Shown one piece after another: positions 12,864 through 25,019 of a stretch of 64,000 nt of DNA. Source of the DNA: Hydractinia symbiolongicarpus (taxonomy: Eukaryota > Cnidaria > Hydrozoa > Anthoathecata > Hydractiniidae); NCBI RefSeq assembly GCF_029227915.1, contig NC_079880.1, positions 1,428,001 to 1,492,000 of the forward strand, given 5' to 3'. The stretch's first letter is position 1. Every line of letters begins with the position of its first letter. Position numbers and translations under genes: made by a program. Under the pieces are notes generated by a model that did no database searches, had not been told where the DNA came from, and worked only from the letters and a program-made list of their open reading frames with translations.

Positions 12864-15295
12864 ATGAGTTTACTCCCTGGGTACTTTCTTTGTATACTTT
12901 TGACTATACGGGCCGAGTCCGGGATTTAGGGAAATCGCAGGTTTTCGTTTGCCGGCGATTAAACTGCTTTTTTTCAGTGTCTCATCAAAAATGAAAACAT
13001 TTTTGAAAACTACAAATCTCATGCGTTTTGGTGGTGAAAAAATAATTTAAAAAATCGTTCGGAAAATGAGTTTACTTCCTGGGTACTTTCTTTGTATACT
13101 TTTGACTATACGGGCCAAGCCGGGATTTACGGGAAATCGCGGGTTTTCGTTTGCCGGCGATTAAACTTCTTTTATTCAGCGTCTCATCAAAAATGAGAAC
13201 ATTTTTAAAAACTACAAGTCTTATGCGTTTTAGTGATAAAAAAATAATTTAAAAAATCGTTCTGGAAATGAGTTTACTCACAGGCTACTTTCTTTGTATA
13301 CATTCGACTATACGTGCCAAGCCCGGGATTTACGGGAAATCGCGGGTTTTCGTTTGCCGGCGATTAAACTGCTTTTATTCAGCGTCTCATAAAAATGAAA
13401 ACATTCTTGAAAACTACAAGTCTCATGCGTTTTAGTGGTGAAATAATAATTTAAAAAATCGTTTAGGAAATGAGTTTACTCCCTGGGTACTTTCTTTGTA
13501 TACTTTTGACTATACGGGCCGAGTCCAGGATTTACGGGAAATCACAGGTTTTCGTTTGCCGGCGATTAAACTTCTTTTATTCAGCGTCTCATCAAAAAAT
13601 GAAAACATTTTTAAAAACTACAAGTCTCATGCGTTTTAGTGGTGAAAAAGTGATTTAAAAATTCGTTCGGGAAATGAGTTTACTCCCTTGCTACTTTCTT
13701 TGCATACTTTTGACTATACGGGCCAAGCCCGGGATTTACGGGAAATCGCGGATTTTCGTTTGCCGGCGATTAAACTTCTTTTATTCAGTGTCTCATCAAA
13801 AATGAAAACATTTTTGAGAACTACAAGTCTCATGCGTTTTAGTGGTGAAAAAATAATTTAAAAAATCGTTCGGGAGATGAGTTTACTCCCTGGGTACTTT
13901 CTTTGTATACTTTTGACTATACGGGCCAAGCCAAGAGTTACGGGAAATCGCGGGTTTTCGTTTGCCGGCGATTAAACTGCTTTTTTTCAGTGTCTCATCA
14001 AAAATGAAAACATTTTTGAAAACTACAAGTCTCATGCGTTTTAGTGGTGAAAAAATAATTTAAAAAATCGTTCGGGAAATGAGTTTACTTCCTGGGTACT
14101 TTCTTTGTATACTTTTGACTATACGGGCCAAGCCGGGATTTACGGGAAATCGCGGGTTTTCGTTTGGCGGCGATTAAACTTCTTTTATTCAGCGTCTCAT
14201 CAAAAATGAAAACAATCTTGAAAACTACAAGTCTCATGCGTTTTAGTGGTGAAATAATAATTTAAAAAATCGTTTGGGAAATGAGTTTACTCCCTGGGTA
14301 CTTTCTTTGTATACTTTTGACTATACGGGCCGAGTCCAGGATTTACGGGAAATCACAGGTTTTCGTTAGCCGGCGATTAAACTTCTTTTATTCAGCGTCT
14401 CATCAAAAAATGAAAACATTTTTGAAAACTACAAGTCTCATGCGTTTTAGTGGTGAAAAAGTGATTTAAAAAATCGTTCGGGAAATGAGTTTACTCCCTT
14501 GGTACTTTCTTTGCATACTTTTGACTATACGGGCCAAGCCCGGGATTTACGGGAAATCGCGGATTTTCGTTTGCCGGCGATTAAACTTCTTTTATTCAGT
14601 GTCTCATCAAAAATGAAAACATTTTTGAAAACTACAAGTCTCATGCGTTTTAGTGGTGAAAAAATAATTTAAAAAATCGTTCGGGAGATGAGTTTACTCC
14701 CTGGGTACTTTCTTTGTATACTTTTGACTATACGGGCCAAGCCGGGATTTACGGGAAATCGCGGGTTTTCGTTTGCCGGCGATTAAACTTCTTTTATTCA
14801 GCGTCTCATCAAAAATGAGAACATTTTTAAAAACTACAAGTCTTATGCGTTTTAATGATGAAAAAATAATTTAAAAAATTGTTCTGGAAATGAGTTTACT
14901 CACAGGCTACTTTCTTTGTATACATTCGACTATACGTGCCAAGCCCGGGATTTACGGGAAATCGCGGGTTTTCGTTTGCCGGCGTTTAAACTGCTTTTAT
15001 TCAGCGTCTCATCAAAAATGAAAACATTCTTGAAAACTACAAGTCTCATGCGTTTTAATGGTGAAATAATAATTTAAAAAATCGTTTGGGAAATGAGTTT
15101 ACTCCCTTGGTACTTTCTTTGCATACTTTTGACTATACGGGCCAAGCCCGGGATTTACGGGAAATCGCGGATTTTCGTTTGCCGGCGATTAAACTTCTTT
15201 TATTCAGTGTCTCATCAAAAATGAAAACATTTTTGAAAACTACAAGTCTCATGCGTTTTAGTGGTGAAAAAATAATTTAAAAAATCGTTCTGGAA
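12708..15295 (+). repeat. Rearranged tail of the 10-mer region
   Basis: Bases from about 12,708 repeat the preceding 606 bp (gagaacattttt at 12,591 and 13,197). From about 13,300 the sequence follows the 811-bp cassette seen earlier, at 13,470 and again at 14,281. It is a mosaic of units present upstream; no non-satellite sequence was seen. Confidence 0.82.
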
Positions 15296-17593
15296 ATGAG
15301 TTTACTCCCTGGGTACTTTCTTTGTATACTTTTGACTATACGGGCCGAGTCCGGGATTTAGGGAAATCGCAGGTTTTCGTTTGCCGGCGATTAAACTGCT
15401 TTTTTTCAGCGTCTCATCAAAAATGAAGACATTTTTAAAAACTACAAGTCTCATGCGTTTTAGTGGTGAAAAAATAATTTGAAAAATCGTTCGAGAAATG
15501 AGTTTACTTCCTGGGTACTTTCTTTGTATACTTTTGACTATACGGGCCAAGCCGGGATTTACGGGAAATCGCGGGTTTTCGTTTGCCGGCGATTAAACTT
15601 CTTTTATTCAGCGTCTCATCAAAAATGAAAACATTTTTGAAAACTACAAGTCTCATGCGTTTTAGTGGTGAAAAAGTAATTTAAAAAATCGTTCGGGAAA
15701 TGAGTTTACTCCCTGGGTACTTTCTTTGTATACTTTTGACTATACGGGCCAAGCCCAGGATTTACGGGAAATCGCGGGTTTTGGTTTGCCGGCGATTAAA
15801 CTTCTTTTATTCAGCGTCTCATCAAAAATGAAAACATTTTTAAAAACTACAAGTCTTATGCGTTTTAGTGGTGAAAAAATAATTTAAAAAATCGTTCTGG
15901 AAATGAGGTTACTCCCTGGGTACTTTCTTTGTATACTTTTGACTATACGGGCCGAGTCCGGGATTTACGGGAATTCGCAGGTTTTCGTTTGCCGGCGATT
16001 AAACTGCTTTTATTCAACGTGTCATCAAAAATGAAAACATTTTTGAAAACTACAAGTCTCATGCGTTTTAGTGGTGAAAAAATAATTTAAAAAATCGTTC
16101 GGGAAATGAGTTTACTCCCTGGGTACTTTCTTTGTATACTTTTGACTATACGGGCCGAGTCCAGGATTTACGGGAAATCGCAGGTTTTCGTTTGCCGGCG
16201 ATTAAACTTCTTTTATTCAGCGTCTCATCAAAAATGAAAACATTTTTAAAAACTACAAGTCTTATGCGTTTTAGTGGTGAAAAAATAATTTAAAAAATCG
16301 TTCTGGAAATGAGTTTACTCCCTGGGTACTTTCTTTGTATACTTTTGACTATAATGGCCGAGTCCGGGATTTAGGGAAATCGCAGGTTTTCGTTTGCCGG
16401 CGATTAAACTGCTTTTTTTCAGCGTCTCATCAAAAATGAAGACATTTTTGAAAACTACAAGTCTCATGCGTTTTAGTGGTGAAAAAATAATTTGAAAAAT
16501 CGTTCGGGAAATGGGTTTACTTTCTGGGTACTTTCTTTGTATACTTTTGACTATACGGCCAAGCCGGGATTTACGGGAAATCGCGGGTTTTCGTTTGCCG
16601 GCGATTAAACTTCTTTTATTCAGCGTCTCATCAAAAATAAAAACATTTTTGAAAACTACAAGTCTCATGCGTTTTAGTGGTGAAAAAATAATGTAAAAAA
16701 TCGTTCTGGAAATGAGTTTACTCCCTGGGTACTTTCTTTGTATACTTTTGACTATACGGGCCAAGCCCAGGATTTACGGGAAATCGCGGGTTTTCGTTTG
16801 CCGGCGATTAAACTTCTTTTATTCAGCGTCTCATCAAAAATGAAAACATTTTTAAAAACTACAAGTCTTATGCGTTTTAGTGGTGAGAAAATAATTTAAA
16901 AAATCGTTCTGGAAATGAGTTTACTCACAGGGTACTTTCTTTGTATACATTCGACTATACGTGCCAAGCCCGGGATTTACGTGAAATCGCGGGTTTTCGT
17001 TTGCCGGCGATTAAACTGCTTTTATTCAGCGTCTCATCAAAAATGAAAACATTCTTGAAAACTACAAGTCTCATGCGTTTTAGTGGTGAAATAATAATTT
17101 AAAAAATCGTTTGGGAAATGAGTTTACTCCCTGGGTACTTTCTTTGTATCCTTTTGACTATACGAGCCGAGTCCAGGATTTACGGGAAATCGCAGGTTTT
17201 CGTTTGCCGGCGATTAAACTTCTTTTATTCAGCGTCTCATCAAAAATGAAAACATTTTTAAAAACTACAAGTCTCATGTGTTTTAGTGGTGAAAAAGTAA
17301 TTTAAAAAATCGTTCGGGAAATGAGTTTACTCCCTGGGTACTTTCTTTGTATACTTTTGACTATACGAGCCGAGTCCAGGATTTACGGGAAAACGCAGGT
17401 TTTCGTTTGCCGGCGATTAAACTTCTTTTATTCAGCCTCTCATCAAAAATGAAAACATTTTTAAAAACTACAAGTCTCATGCGTTTTAGTGGTGAAAAAG
17501 TAATTTAAAAAATCGTTCGGGAAATGAGTTTACTCCCTGGGTACTTTCTTTGTATACTTTTGACTATACGGGCCAAGCCCGGGATTTACGGGA

Positions 17594-17621
17594 AATCGCG
17601 GGTTTTCGTTTGCCGGCGATT
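17594..17621. other. Potential hairpin H2 in the GC-rich block
   Basis: AATCGCGG (17,594-17,601) can pair with CCGGCGATT (17,613-17,621) with one bulged G, over an 11-base loop. It lies at monomer positions 71-98 and is preserved in most subfamilies, with variants aattgcgg and aatcgcag weakening it. Confidence 0.7.
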
Positions 17622-17645
17622 AAACTTCTTTTATTCAGCGTCTCA

Positions 17646-17667
17646 TCAAAAATGAAAACATTTTTGA
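17646..17667. other. Potential hairpin H3 in the A-tract block
   Basis: TCAAAAATG and CATTTTTGA are exact nine-base reverse complements around an AAAA loop, at monomer positions 123-144. Copies with tttttaaaaac in place of tttttgaaaac lose the second-outermost pair only. Confidence 0.82.
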
Positions 17668-18943
17668 AAACTACAAGTCTCATGCGTTTTAGTGGTGAAA
17701 AAGTAATTTAAAAAATCGTTCGGGAAATGAGTTTACTCCCTGGGTACTTTCTTTGTATACTTTTGACTATACGGGCCAAGCCCAGGATTTACGGGAAATC
17801 GCGGGTTTTCGTTTGCCGGCGATTAAACTTCTTTTATTCAGCGTCTCATCAAAAATGAAAACATTTTTAAAAACTACAAGTCTTATGCGTTTTAGTGGTG
17901 AAAAAATAATTTAAAAAATCGTTCTGGAAATGAGTTTACTCCCTGGGTACTTTCTTTGTATACTTTTGACTATACGGGCCGAGTCCGGGATTTACGGGAA
18001 ATCGCAGGTTTTCGTTTGCCGGCGATTAAACTGCTTTTATTCAGCGTGTCATCAAAAATGAAAACATTTTTGAAAACTACAAGTCTCATGCGTTTTAGTG
18101 GTGAAAAAATAATTTAAAAAATCGTTCGAGAAATGAGTTTACTCCCTTGGTACTTTCTTCGCATACTTTTGACTATACGGGCCAAGCCCGGGATTTACAG
18201 GAAATCGCGGATTTTCGTTTGCCGGCGATTAAACTTCTTTTATTCAGTGTCTCATCAAAAATGAAAACATTTTTGAAAACTACAAGTCTCATGCGTTTTA
18301 GTGGTGAAAAAATAATTTAAAAAATCGTTCGGGAGATGAGTTTACTTCCTGGGTACTTTCTTTGTATACTTTTGACTATACGGGCCAAGCCAAGAGTTAC
18401 GGGAAATCGCGGGTTTTCGTTTGCCGGCGATTAAACTTCTTTTATTCAGCGTCTCATCAAAAATGAAAACATTTTTAAAAACTACAAGTCTTATGCGTTT
18501 TAGTGGTGAAAAAATAATTTAAAAAATCGTTCTGGAAATGAGTTTACTCCCTGGGTACTTTCTTTGTATACTTTTGACTATACGGGCCGAGTCAGGGATT
18601 TACGGGAAATCGCAGGTTTTTGTTTGCCAGGCGATTAAACTGCTTTTATTCAGCGTGTCATCAAAAATGAAAACATTTTTGAAAACTACAAGTCTCATGC
18701 GTTTTAGTGGTGAAAAAATAATTTAAAAAATCGTTCGGGAGATGAGTTTACTCCCTGGGTACTTTCTTTGTATACTTTTGACTATACGGGCCAAGCCAAG
18801 AGTTACGGGAAATCGCGGGTTTTCGTTTGCCGGCGATTAAACTTCTTTTATTCAGCGTCTCATCAAAAATGAAAACATTTTTAAAAACTACAAGTCTTAT
18901 GCGTTTTAGTGGTGAAAAAATAATTTAAAAAATCGTTCTGGAA

Positions 18944-21779
18944 ATGAGTTTACTCCCTGGGTACTTTCTTTGTATACTTTTGACTATACGGGCCGAGTCC
19001 GGGATTTAGGGAAATCGCAGGTTTTCGTTTGCCGGCGATTAAACTGCTTTTTTTCAGCGTCTCATCAAAAATGAAGACATTTTAAAAACTACAAGTCTCA
19101 TGCGTTTTAGTGGTGAAAAAATAATTTGAAAAATCGTTCGAGAAATGAGTTTACTTCCTGGGTACTTTCTTTGTATACTTTTGACTATACGGGCCAAGCC
19201 GGGATTTACGGGAAATCGCGGGTTTTCGTTTGCCGGCGATTAAACTTCTTTTATTCAGCGTCTCATCAAAAATGAAAACATTTTTGAAAACTACAAGTCT
19301 CATGCGTTTTAGTGGTGAAAAAGTAATTTAAAAAATCGTTCGGGAAATGACTTTACTCCCTGGGTACTTTCTTTGTATACTTTTGACTATAAGGGCCAAG
19401 CCCAGGATTTACGGGAAATCGCGGGTTTTGGTTTGCCGGCGATTAAACTTCTTTTATTCAGCGTCTCATCAAAAATGAAAACATTTTTAAAAACTACAAG
19501 TCTTATGCGTTTTAGTGGTGAAAAAATAATTTAAAAAATCGTTCTGGAAATGAGTTTACTCCCTGGGTACTTTCTTTGTATACTTTTGACTATACGGGCC
19601 GAGTCAGGGATTTACGGGAAATCGCAGGTTTTTGTTTGCCAGGCGATTAAACTGCTTTTATTCAGCGTGTCATCAAAAATGAAAACATTTTTGAAAACTA
19701 CAAGTCTCATGCGTTTTAGTGGTGAAAAAATAATTTAAAAAATCGTTCGGGAAATGAGTTTACTCCCTGGGTACTTTCTTTGCATACTTTTGACTATACG
19801 GGCCAGGCCCGGGATTTACGGGAAATCGCGGATTTTCGTTTGCCGGTGATTAAACTTCTTTTATTCAGTGTCTCATCAGAAATGAAAACATTTTTGAAAA
19901 CTACAAGTCTCATGCGTTTTAGTGGTGAAAAAATAATTTAAAAAATCGTTCGGGAAATGAGTTTACTCCCTGGGCACTTTCTTTGTATACTTTTGACTAT
20001 ACGGGCCAAGCCGGGAGTTACGGGAAATCGCGGGTTTTCGTTTGCCGGTGATTAAACTTCTTTTATTCAGCGTCTCATCAAAAATGAAAACATTTTTAAA
20101 AACTACAAGTCTTATGCGTTTTAGTGGTGAAAAAATAATTTAAAAAATCGTTCTGGAAATGAGTTTACTCCCTGGGTACTTTCTTTGTATACTTTTGACT
20201 ATACGGGCCGAGTCCGGGATTTAGGGAAATCGCAGGTTTTCGTTTGCCGGCGATTAAACTGCTTTTTTTAAGCGTCTCATCAAAAATGAAGACATTTTTG
20301 AAAACTACAAGTCTCATGCGTTTTAGTGGTGAAAAAATAATTTAAAAAATCGTTTGGGAAATGGGTTTACTTCCTGGGTACTTTCTTTGTATACTTTTGA
20401 CTATACGGCCAAGCCGGGATTTATGGGAAATCGCGGGTTTTCGTTTGCCGGCGATTAAACTTCTTTTATTCAGCGTCTCATCAAAAATGAAAACATTTTT
20501 AAAAACTACAAGTCTTATGCGTTTTAGTGGTGAGAAAATAATTTAAAAAATTGTTCTGGAAATGAGTTTACTCACAGGGTACTTTCTTTGTATACATTCG
20601 ACTATACATGCCAAGCCCAGGATTTACGGGAAATCGCGGGTTTTCGTTTGCCGGCGATTAAACTGCTTTTATTCAGCGTCTCATCAAAAATGAAAACATT
20701 CTTGAAAACTACAAGTCTCATGCGTTTTAGTGGTGAAATAATAATTTAAAAAATCGTTTGGGAAATGAGTTTACTCCCTGGGTACTTTCTTTGTATACTT
20801 TTGACTATACGAGCCGAGTCCAGGATTTACGGGAAATCGCAGGTTTTCGTTTGCCGGCGATTAAACTTCTTTTATTCAGCGTCTCATTAAAAATGAAAAC
20901 ATTTTTAAAAACTACAAGTCTCATGTGTTTTAGTGGTGAAAAAGTAATTTAAAAAATCGTTCGGGAAATGAGTTTACTCCCTGGGTACTTTCTTTGTATA
21001 CTTTTGACTATACGAGCCGAGTCTAGGATTTACGGGAAATCGCAGGTTTTCGTTTGCCGGCGATTAAACTTCTTTTATTCAGCGTCTCATCAAAAATGAA
21101 AACATTTTTAAAAACTACAAGTCTCATGCGTTTTAGTGGTGAAAAAGTAATTTAAAAAATCGTTCGGGAAATGAGTTTACTCCCTGGGTACTTTCTTTGT
21201 ATACTTTTGACTATACGGGCCAAGCCCGGGATTTACGGGAAATTGCGGGTTTTCGTTTGCCGGCGATTAAACTTCTTTTATTCAGCGTCTCATCAAAAAT
21301 GAAAACATTTTTGAAAACTACAAGTCTCATGCGTTTTAGTGGTGAAAAAGTAATTTAAAAAATCGTTTGGGAAATGAGTTTACTCCCTGGGTACTTTCTT
21401 TGTATACTTTTGACTATACGGGCCAAGCCCAGGATTTACGGGAAATCGCGGGTTTTCGTTTGCCGGCGATTAAACTTCTTTTATTCAGCGTCTCATCAAA
21501 AATGAAAACATTTTTAAAAACTACAAGTCTTATGCGTTTTAGTGGTGAAAAAATAATTTAAAAAATCGTTCTGGAAATGAGTTTATTCCCTGGGTACTTT
21601 CTTTGTATACTTTTGACTATACGGGCCGAGTCCGGGATTTACGGGAAATCGCAGGTTTTCGTTTGCCGGCGATTAAACTGCTTTTATTCAGCGTGTCATC
21701 AAAGATGAAAACATTTTTGAAAACAACAAGTCTCATGCGTTTTGATGGTGAAAAAATAATTTAAAAAAACGTTCGGGAA
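18944..21779 (+). repeat. 14-monomer block, copy 2 of the 3,648-bp-spaced pair
   Basis: This aligns to 15,296-18,132. It ends near a monomer with tcatcaaagatg and ttttgatggtg (about 21.70-21.75 kb), a rare form that also occurs near 32.6, 46.8 and 50.9 kb. The 811 bp between the two copies (18,133-18,943) holds D and type A monomers; one of its monomers (gtcagggattt, gtttgccaggcg at 18,538) is repeated 1,012 bp later at 19,550. Confidence 0.8.
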
Positions 21780-22589
21780 ATGAGTTTACTCCCTGGGTAC
21801 TTTCTTTGTATACTTTTGACTATACGGGCCGAGTCCGGGATTTAGGGAAATCGCAGGTTTTCGTTTGCCGGCGATTAAACTGCTTTTTTTTAGCGTCTCA
21901 TCAAAAATGAAAACATTTTTGAAAACTACAAGTCTCATGCGTTTTAGTGGTGAAAAAATAATTTAAAAAATCGTTCGGGAAATGAGTTTACTTCCTGGGT
22001 ACTTTCTTTGTATACTTTTGACTATACGGGCCAAGCCGGGATTTACGGGAAATCGCGGGTTTTCGTTTGCCGGCGATTAAACTTCTTTTATTCAGCGTCT
22101 CATCAAAAATGAAAACTTTTTTAAAAACTACAAGTCTTATGCGTTTTAGTGATGAAAAAATAATTTAAAAAATCGTTCTGGAAATGAGTTTACTCACAGG
22201 GTACTTTCTTTGTATACATTCGACTATACGTGCCAAGCCCGGGATTTATAGTAAATCGCGGGTTTTCGTTTTCCGGCGATTAAACCTCTTTCATTAAGCG
22301 TCTAATCAAAAATGAAAACATTTTTGAAAACTACAAGTCTCATGCGTTTTAGTGGTGAAAAAGTAATTTAAAAAATCGTTCGGGAAATGAGTTTACTCCC
22401 TGGGTACTTTCTTTGTATACTTTTGACTATACGGGCCAAGCCCAGGATTTACGGGAAATCGCGGGTTTTCGTTTGCCGGCGATTAAACTTCTTTTATTCA
22501 GCGTCTCATCAAAAATGAAAACATTTTTAAAAACTACAAGTCTTATGCGTTTTAGTGGTGAAAAAATAATTTAAAAAATCGTTCTGGAA
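21780..22589 (+). repeat. Four-monomer linker with an interior F monomer
   Basis: It contains B, gccggg, C/F-like and A monomers. The F-like copy (gttttccggcgattaaacc, ctctttcattaagcg) near 22,266 matches 33,201, an offset of 10,935 bp or about 54 monomers, and flanking monomers also match. This cassette is therefore shared with the end of the 24.2-33.2 kb block. Confidence 0.75.
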
Positions 22590-23804
22590 ATGAGTTTACT
22601 CCCTGGGTACTTTCTTTGTATACTTTTGACTATACGGGCCAAGTCCGGGATTTACGGGAAATCGCAGGTTTTCGTTTGCCGGCGATTAATTTGCTTTTAT
22701 TCAGCGTGTCATCAAAAATGAAAACATTTTTGAAAACTACAAGTCTCATGCGTTTTAGTGGTGAAAAAATAATTTAAAAAATCGTTTGGGAGATGAGTTT
22801 ACTCCCTGGGTACTTTCTTTGTATACTTTTGACTATACGGGCCAAGCCAAGAGTTACGGGAAATCGCGGGTTTTCGTTTGCCGGCGATTAAACTTCTTTT
22901 ATTCAGCGTCTCATCAAAAATGAAAACATTTTTAAAAACTACAAGTCTTATGCGTTTTAGTGGTGAAAAAATAATTTAAAAAATCGTTCTGGAAATGAGT
23001 TTACTCCCTGGGTACTTTCTTTGTATACTTTTGACTATACGGGCCGAGTCCGGGATTTAGGGAAATCGCAGGTTTTCGTTTGCCGGCGATTAAACTGCTT
23101 TTTTTCAGCGTCTCATCAAAAATGAAAACATTTTTGACAACTACAAGTCTCATGCGTTTTAGTGGTGAAAAAATAATTTAAAAAATCGTTTGGGAAATGA
23201 GTTTACTCCCTGGGTACTTTCTTTGTATACTTTTGACTATACGGGCCAAGCCCAGGATTTACGGGAAATCGCGGGTTTTGGTTTGCCGGCGATTAAACTT
23301 CTTTTATTCAGCGTCTCATCAAAAATGAAAACATTTTTGACAACTACAAGTCTCATGCGTTTTAGTGGTGAAAAAATAATTTAAAAAATCGTTCGGGAAA
23401 TGAGTTTACTTCCTGGGTACTTTCTTTGTATACTTTTGACTATACGGGCCAAGCCGGGATTTACGGGAAATCGCGGGTTTTCGTTGGCCGGCGATTAAAC
23501 TTCTTTTATTCAGCGTCTCATCAAAAATGAAAACATTTTTAAAAACTACAAGTCTTATGCGTTTTAGTGATGAAAAAATAATTTAAAAAATCGTTCTGGA
23601 AATGAGTTTACTCACAGGGTACTTTCTTTGTATACATTCGACTATACGTGCCAAGCCCGGGATTTACGGGAAATCGCGGGTTTTCGTTTTCTGGCGATTA
23701 AACTGCTTTTATTCAGCGTCTCATCAAAAATGAAAACTTTCTTGAAAACTACAAGTCTCATGCGTTTTAGTGGTGAAATAATAATTTAAAAAATCGTTTG
23801 GGAA
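22590..23804 (+). repeat. 1,215-bp 6-monomer HOR, copy 1
   Basis: Landmarks repeat at exactly 1,215 bp: attaatttgc at 22,685 and 23,900, gttttggtttgcc near 23,276 and 24,491, cgttggccggcg near 23,483 and 24,698, and actttcttgaaaac at 23,736 and 24,951. The tttttgacaactac form is confined to this and related blocks. Confidence 0.9.
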
Positions 23805-25019
23805 ATGAGTTTACTCCCTGGGTACTTTCTTTGTATACTTTTGACTATACGGGCCAAGTCCGGGATTTACGGGAAATCGCAGGTTTTCGTTTGCCGGCGA
23901 TTAATTTGCTTTTATTCAGCGTGTCATCAAAAATGAAAACATTTTTGAAAACTACAAGTCTCATGCGTTTTAGTGGTGAAAAAATAATTTAAAAAATCGT
24001 TTGGGAGATGAGTTTACTCCCTGGGTACTTTCTTTGTATACTTTTGAATATACGGGCCAAGCCAAGAGTTACGGGAAATCGCGGGTTTTCGTTTGCCGGC
24101 GATTAAACTTCTTTTATTCAGCGTCTCATCAAAAATGAAAACATTTTTAAAAACTACAAGTCTTATGCGTTTTAGTGGTGAAAAAATAATTTAAAAAATC
24201 GTTCTGGAAATGAGTTTACTCCCTGGGTACTTTCTTTGTATACTTTTGACTATACGGGCCGAGTCCGGGATTTAGGGAAATCGCAGGTTTTCGTTTGCCG
24301 GCGATTAAACTGCTTTTTTTCAGCGTCTCATCAAAAATGAAAACATTTTTGACAACTACAAGTCTCATGCGTTTTAGTGGTGAAAAAATAATTTAAAAAA
24401 TCGTTTGGGAAATGAGTTTACTCCCTGGGTACTTTCTTTGTATACTTTTGACTATACGGGCCAAGCCCAGGATTTACGGGAAATCGCGGGTTTTGGTTTG
24501 CCGGCGATTAAACTTCTTTTATTCAGCGTCTCATCAAAAATGAAAACATTTTTGACAACTACAAGTCTCATGCGTTTTAGTGGTGAAAAAATAATTTAAA
24601 AAATCGTTCGGGAAATGAGTTTACTTCCTGGGTACTTTCTTTGTATACTTTTGACTATACGGGCCAAGCCGGGATTTACGGGAAATCGCGGGTTTTCGTT
24701 GGCCGGCGATTAAACTTCTTTTATTCAGCGTCTCATCAAAAATGAAAACATTTTTAAAAACTACAAGTCTTATGCGTTTTAGTGATGAAAAAATAATTTA
24801 AAAAATCGTTCTGGAAATGAGTTTACTCACAGGGTACTTTCTTTGTATACATTCGACTATACGTGCCAAGCCCGGGATTTACGGGAAATCGCGGGTTTTC
24901 GTTTTCTGGCGATTAAACTGCTTTTATTCAGCGTCTCATCAAAAATGAAAACTTTCTTGAAAACTACAAGTCTCATGCGTTTTAGTGGTGAAATAATAAT
25001 TTAAAAAATCGTTTGGGAA
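23805..25019 (+). repeat. 1,215-bp 6-monomer HOR, copy 2
   Basis: This abuts copy 1 in the same monomer phase and is nearly identical to it (for example, one difference is cttttgaatatacg near 24,043 against cttttgactatacg). The last four monomers are also the start of the 9-kb block that recurs at 38.2 kb. Confidence 0.9.

Larger units (their letters stand above)
17524..17726 (+). repeat. Reference monomer (type A), 203 bp
   Basis: This copy is close to the majority sequence and is used here as a numbering reference from atgagtttac = 1. Positions 11-20 are tccctgggta. The block 41-100 is GC-rich and contains the SmaI-type cccggg and the palindrome gccggc. The block 121-193 is rich in A and T tracts. 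It is identified by gggccaagcccggg, aatcgcggg, aaacttcttttattcag, tctcatcaaaaatg and gaaaaagtaattt. Type A is the commonest background form in the middle of the array. Confidence 0.93.
15296..18132 (+). repeat. 14-monomer block, copy 1 of a 3,648-bp-spaced pair
   Basis: Rare variants here recur about 3,647-3,648 bp downstream: gaagacattt with gaaaaatcgttcgag (15,481 and 19,128), gttttggtttgcc (15,779 and 19,426), ctatacgagccgag (near 17,160 and 20,808), and catgtgttttag (17,276 and 20,924). Within the block the register slips by one monomer around 16.3-16.7 kb before returning, so one copy has gained and lost a monomer. Confidence 0.82.
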
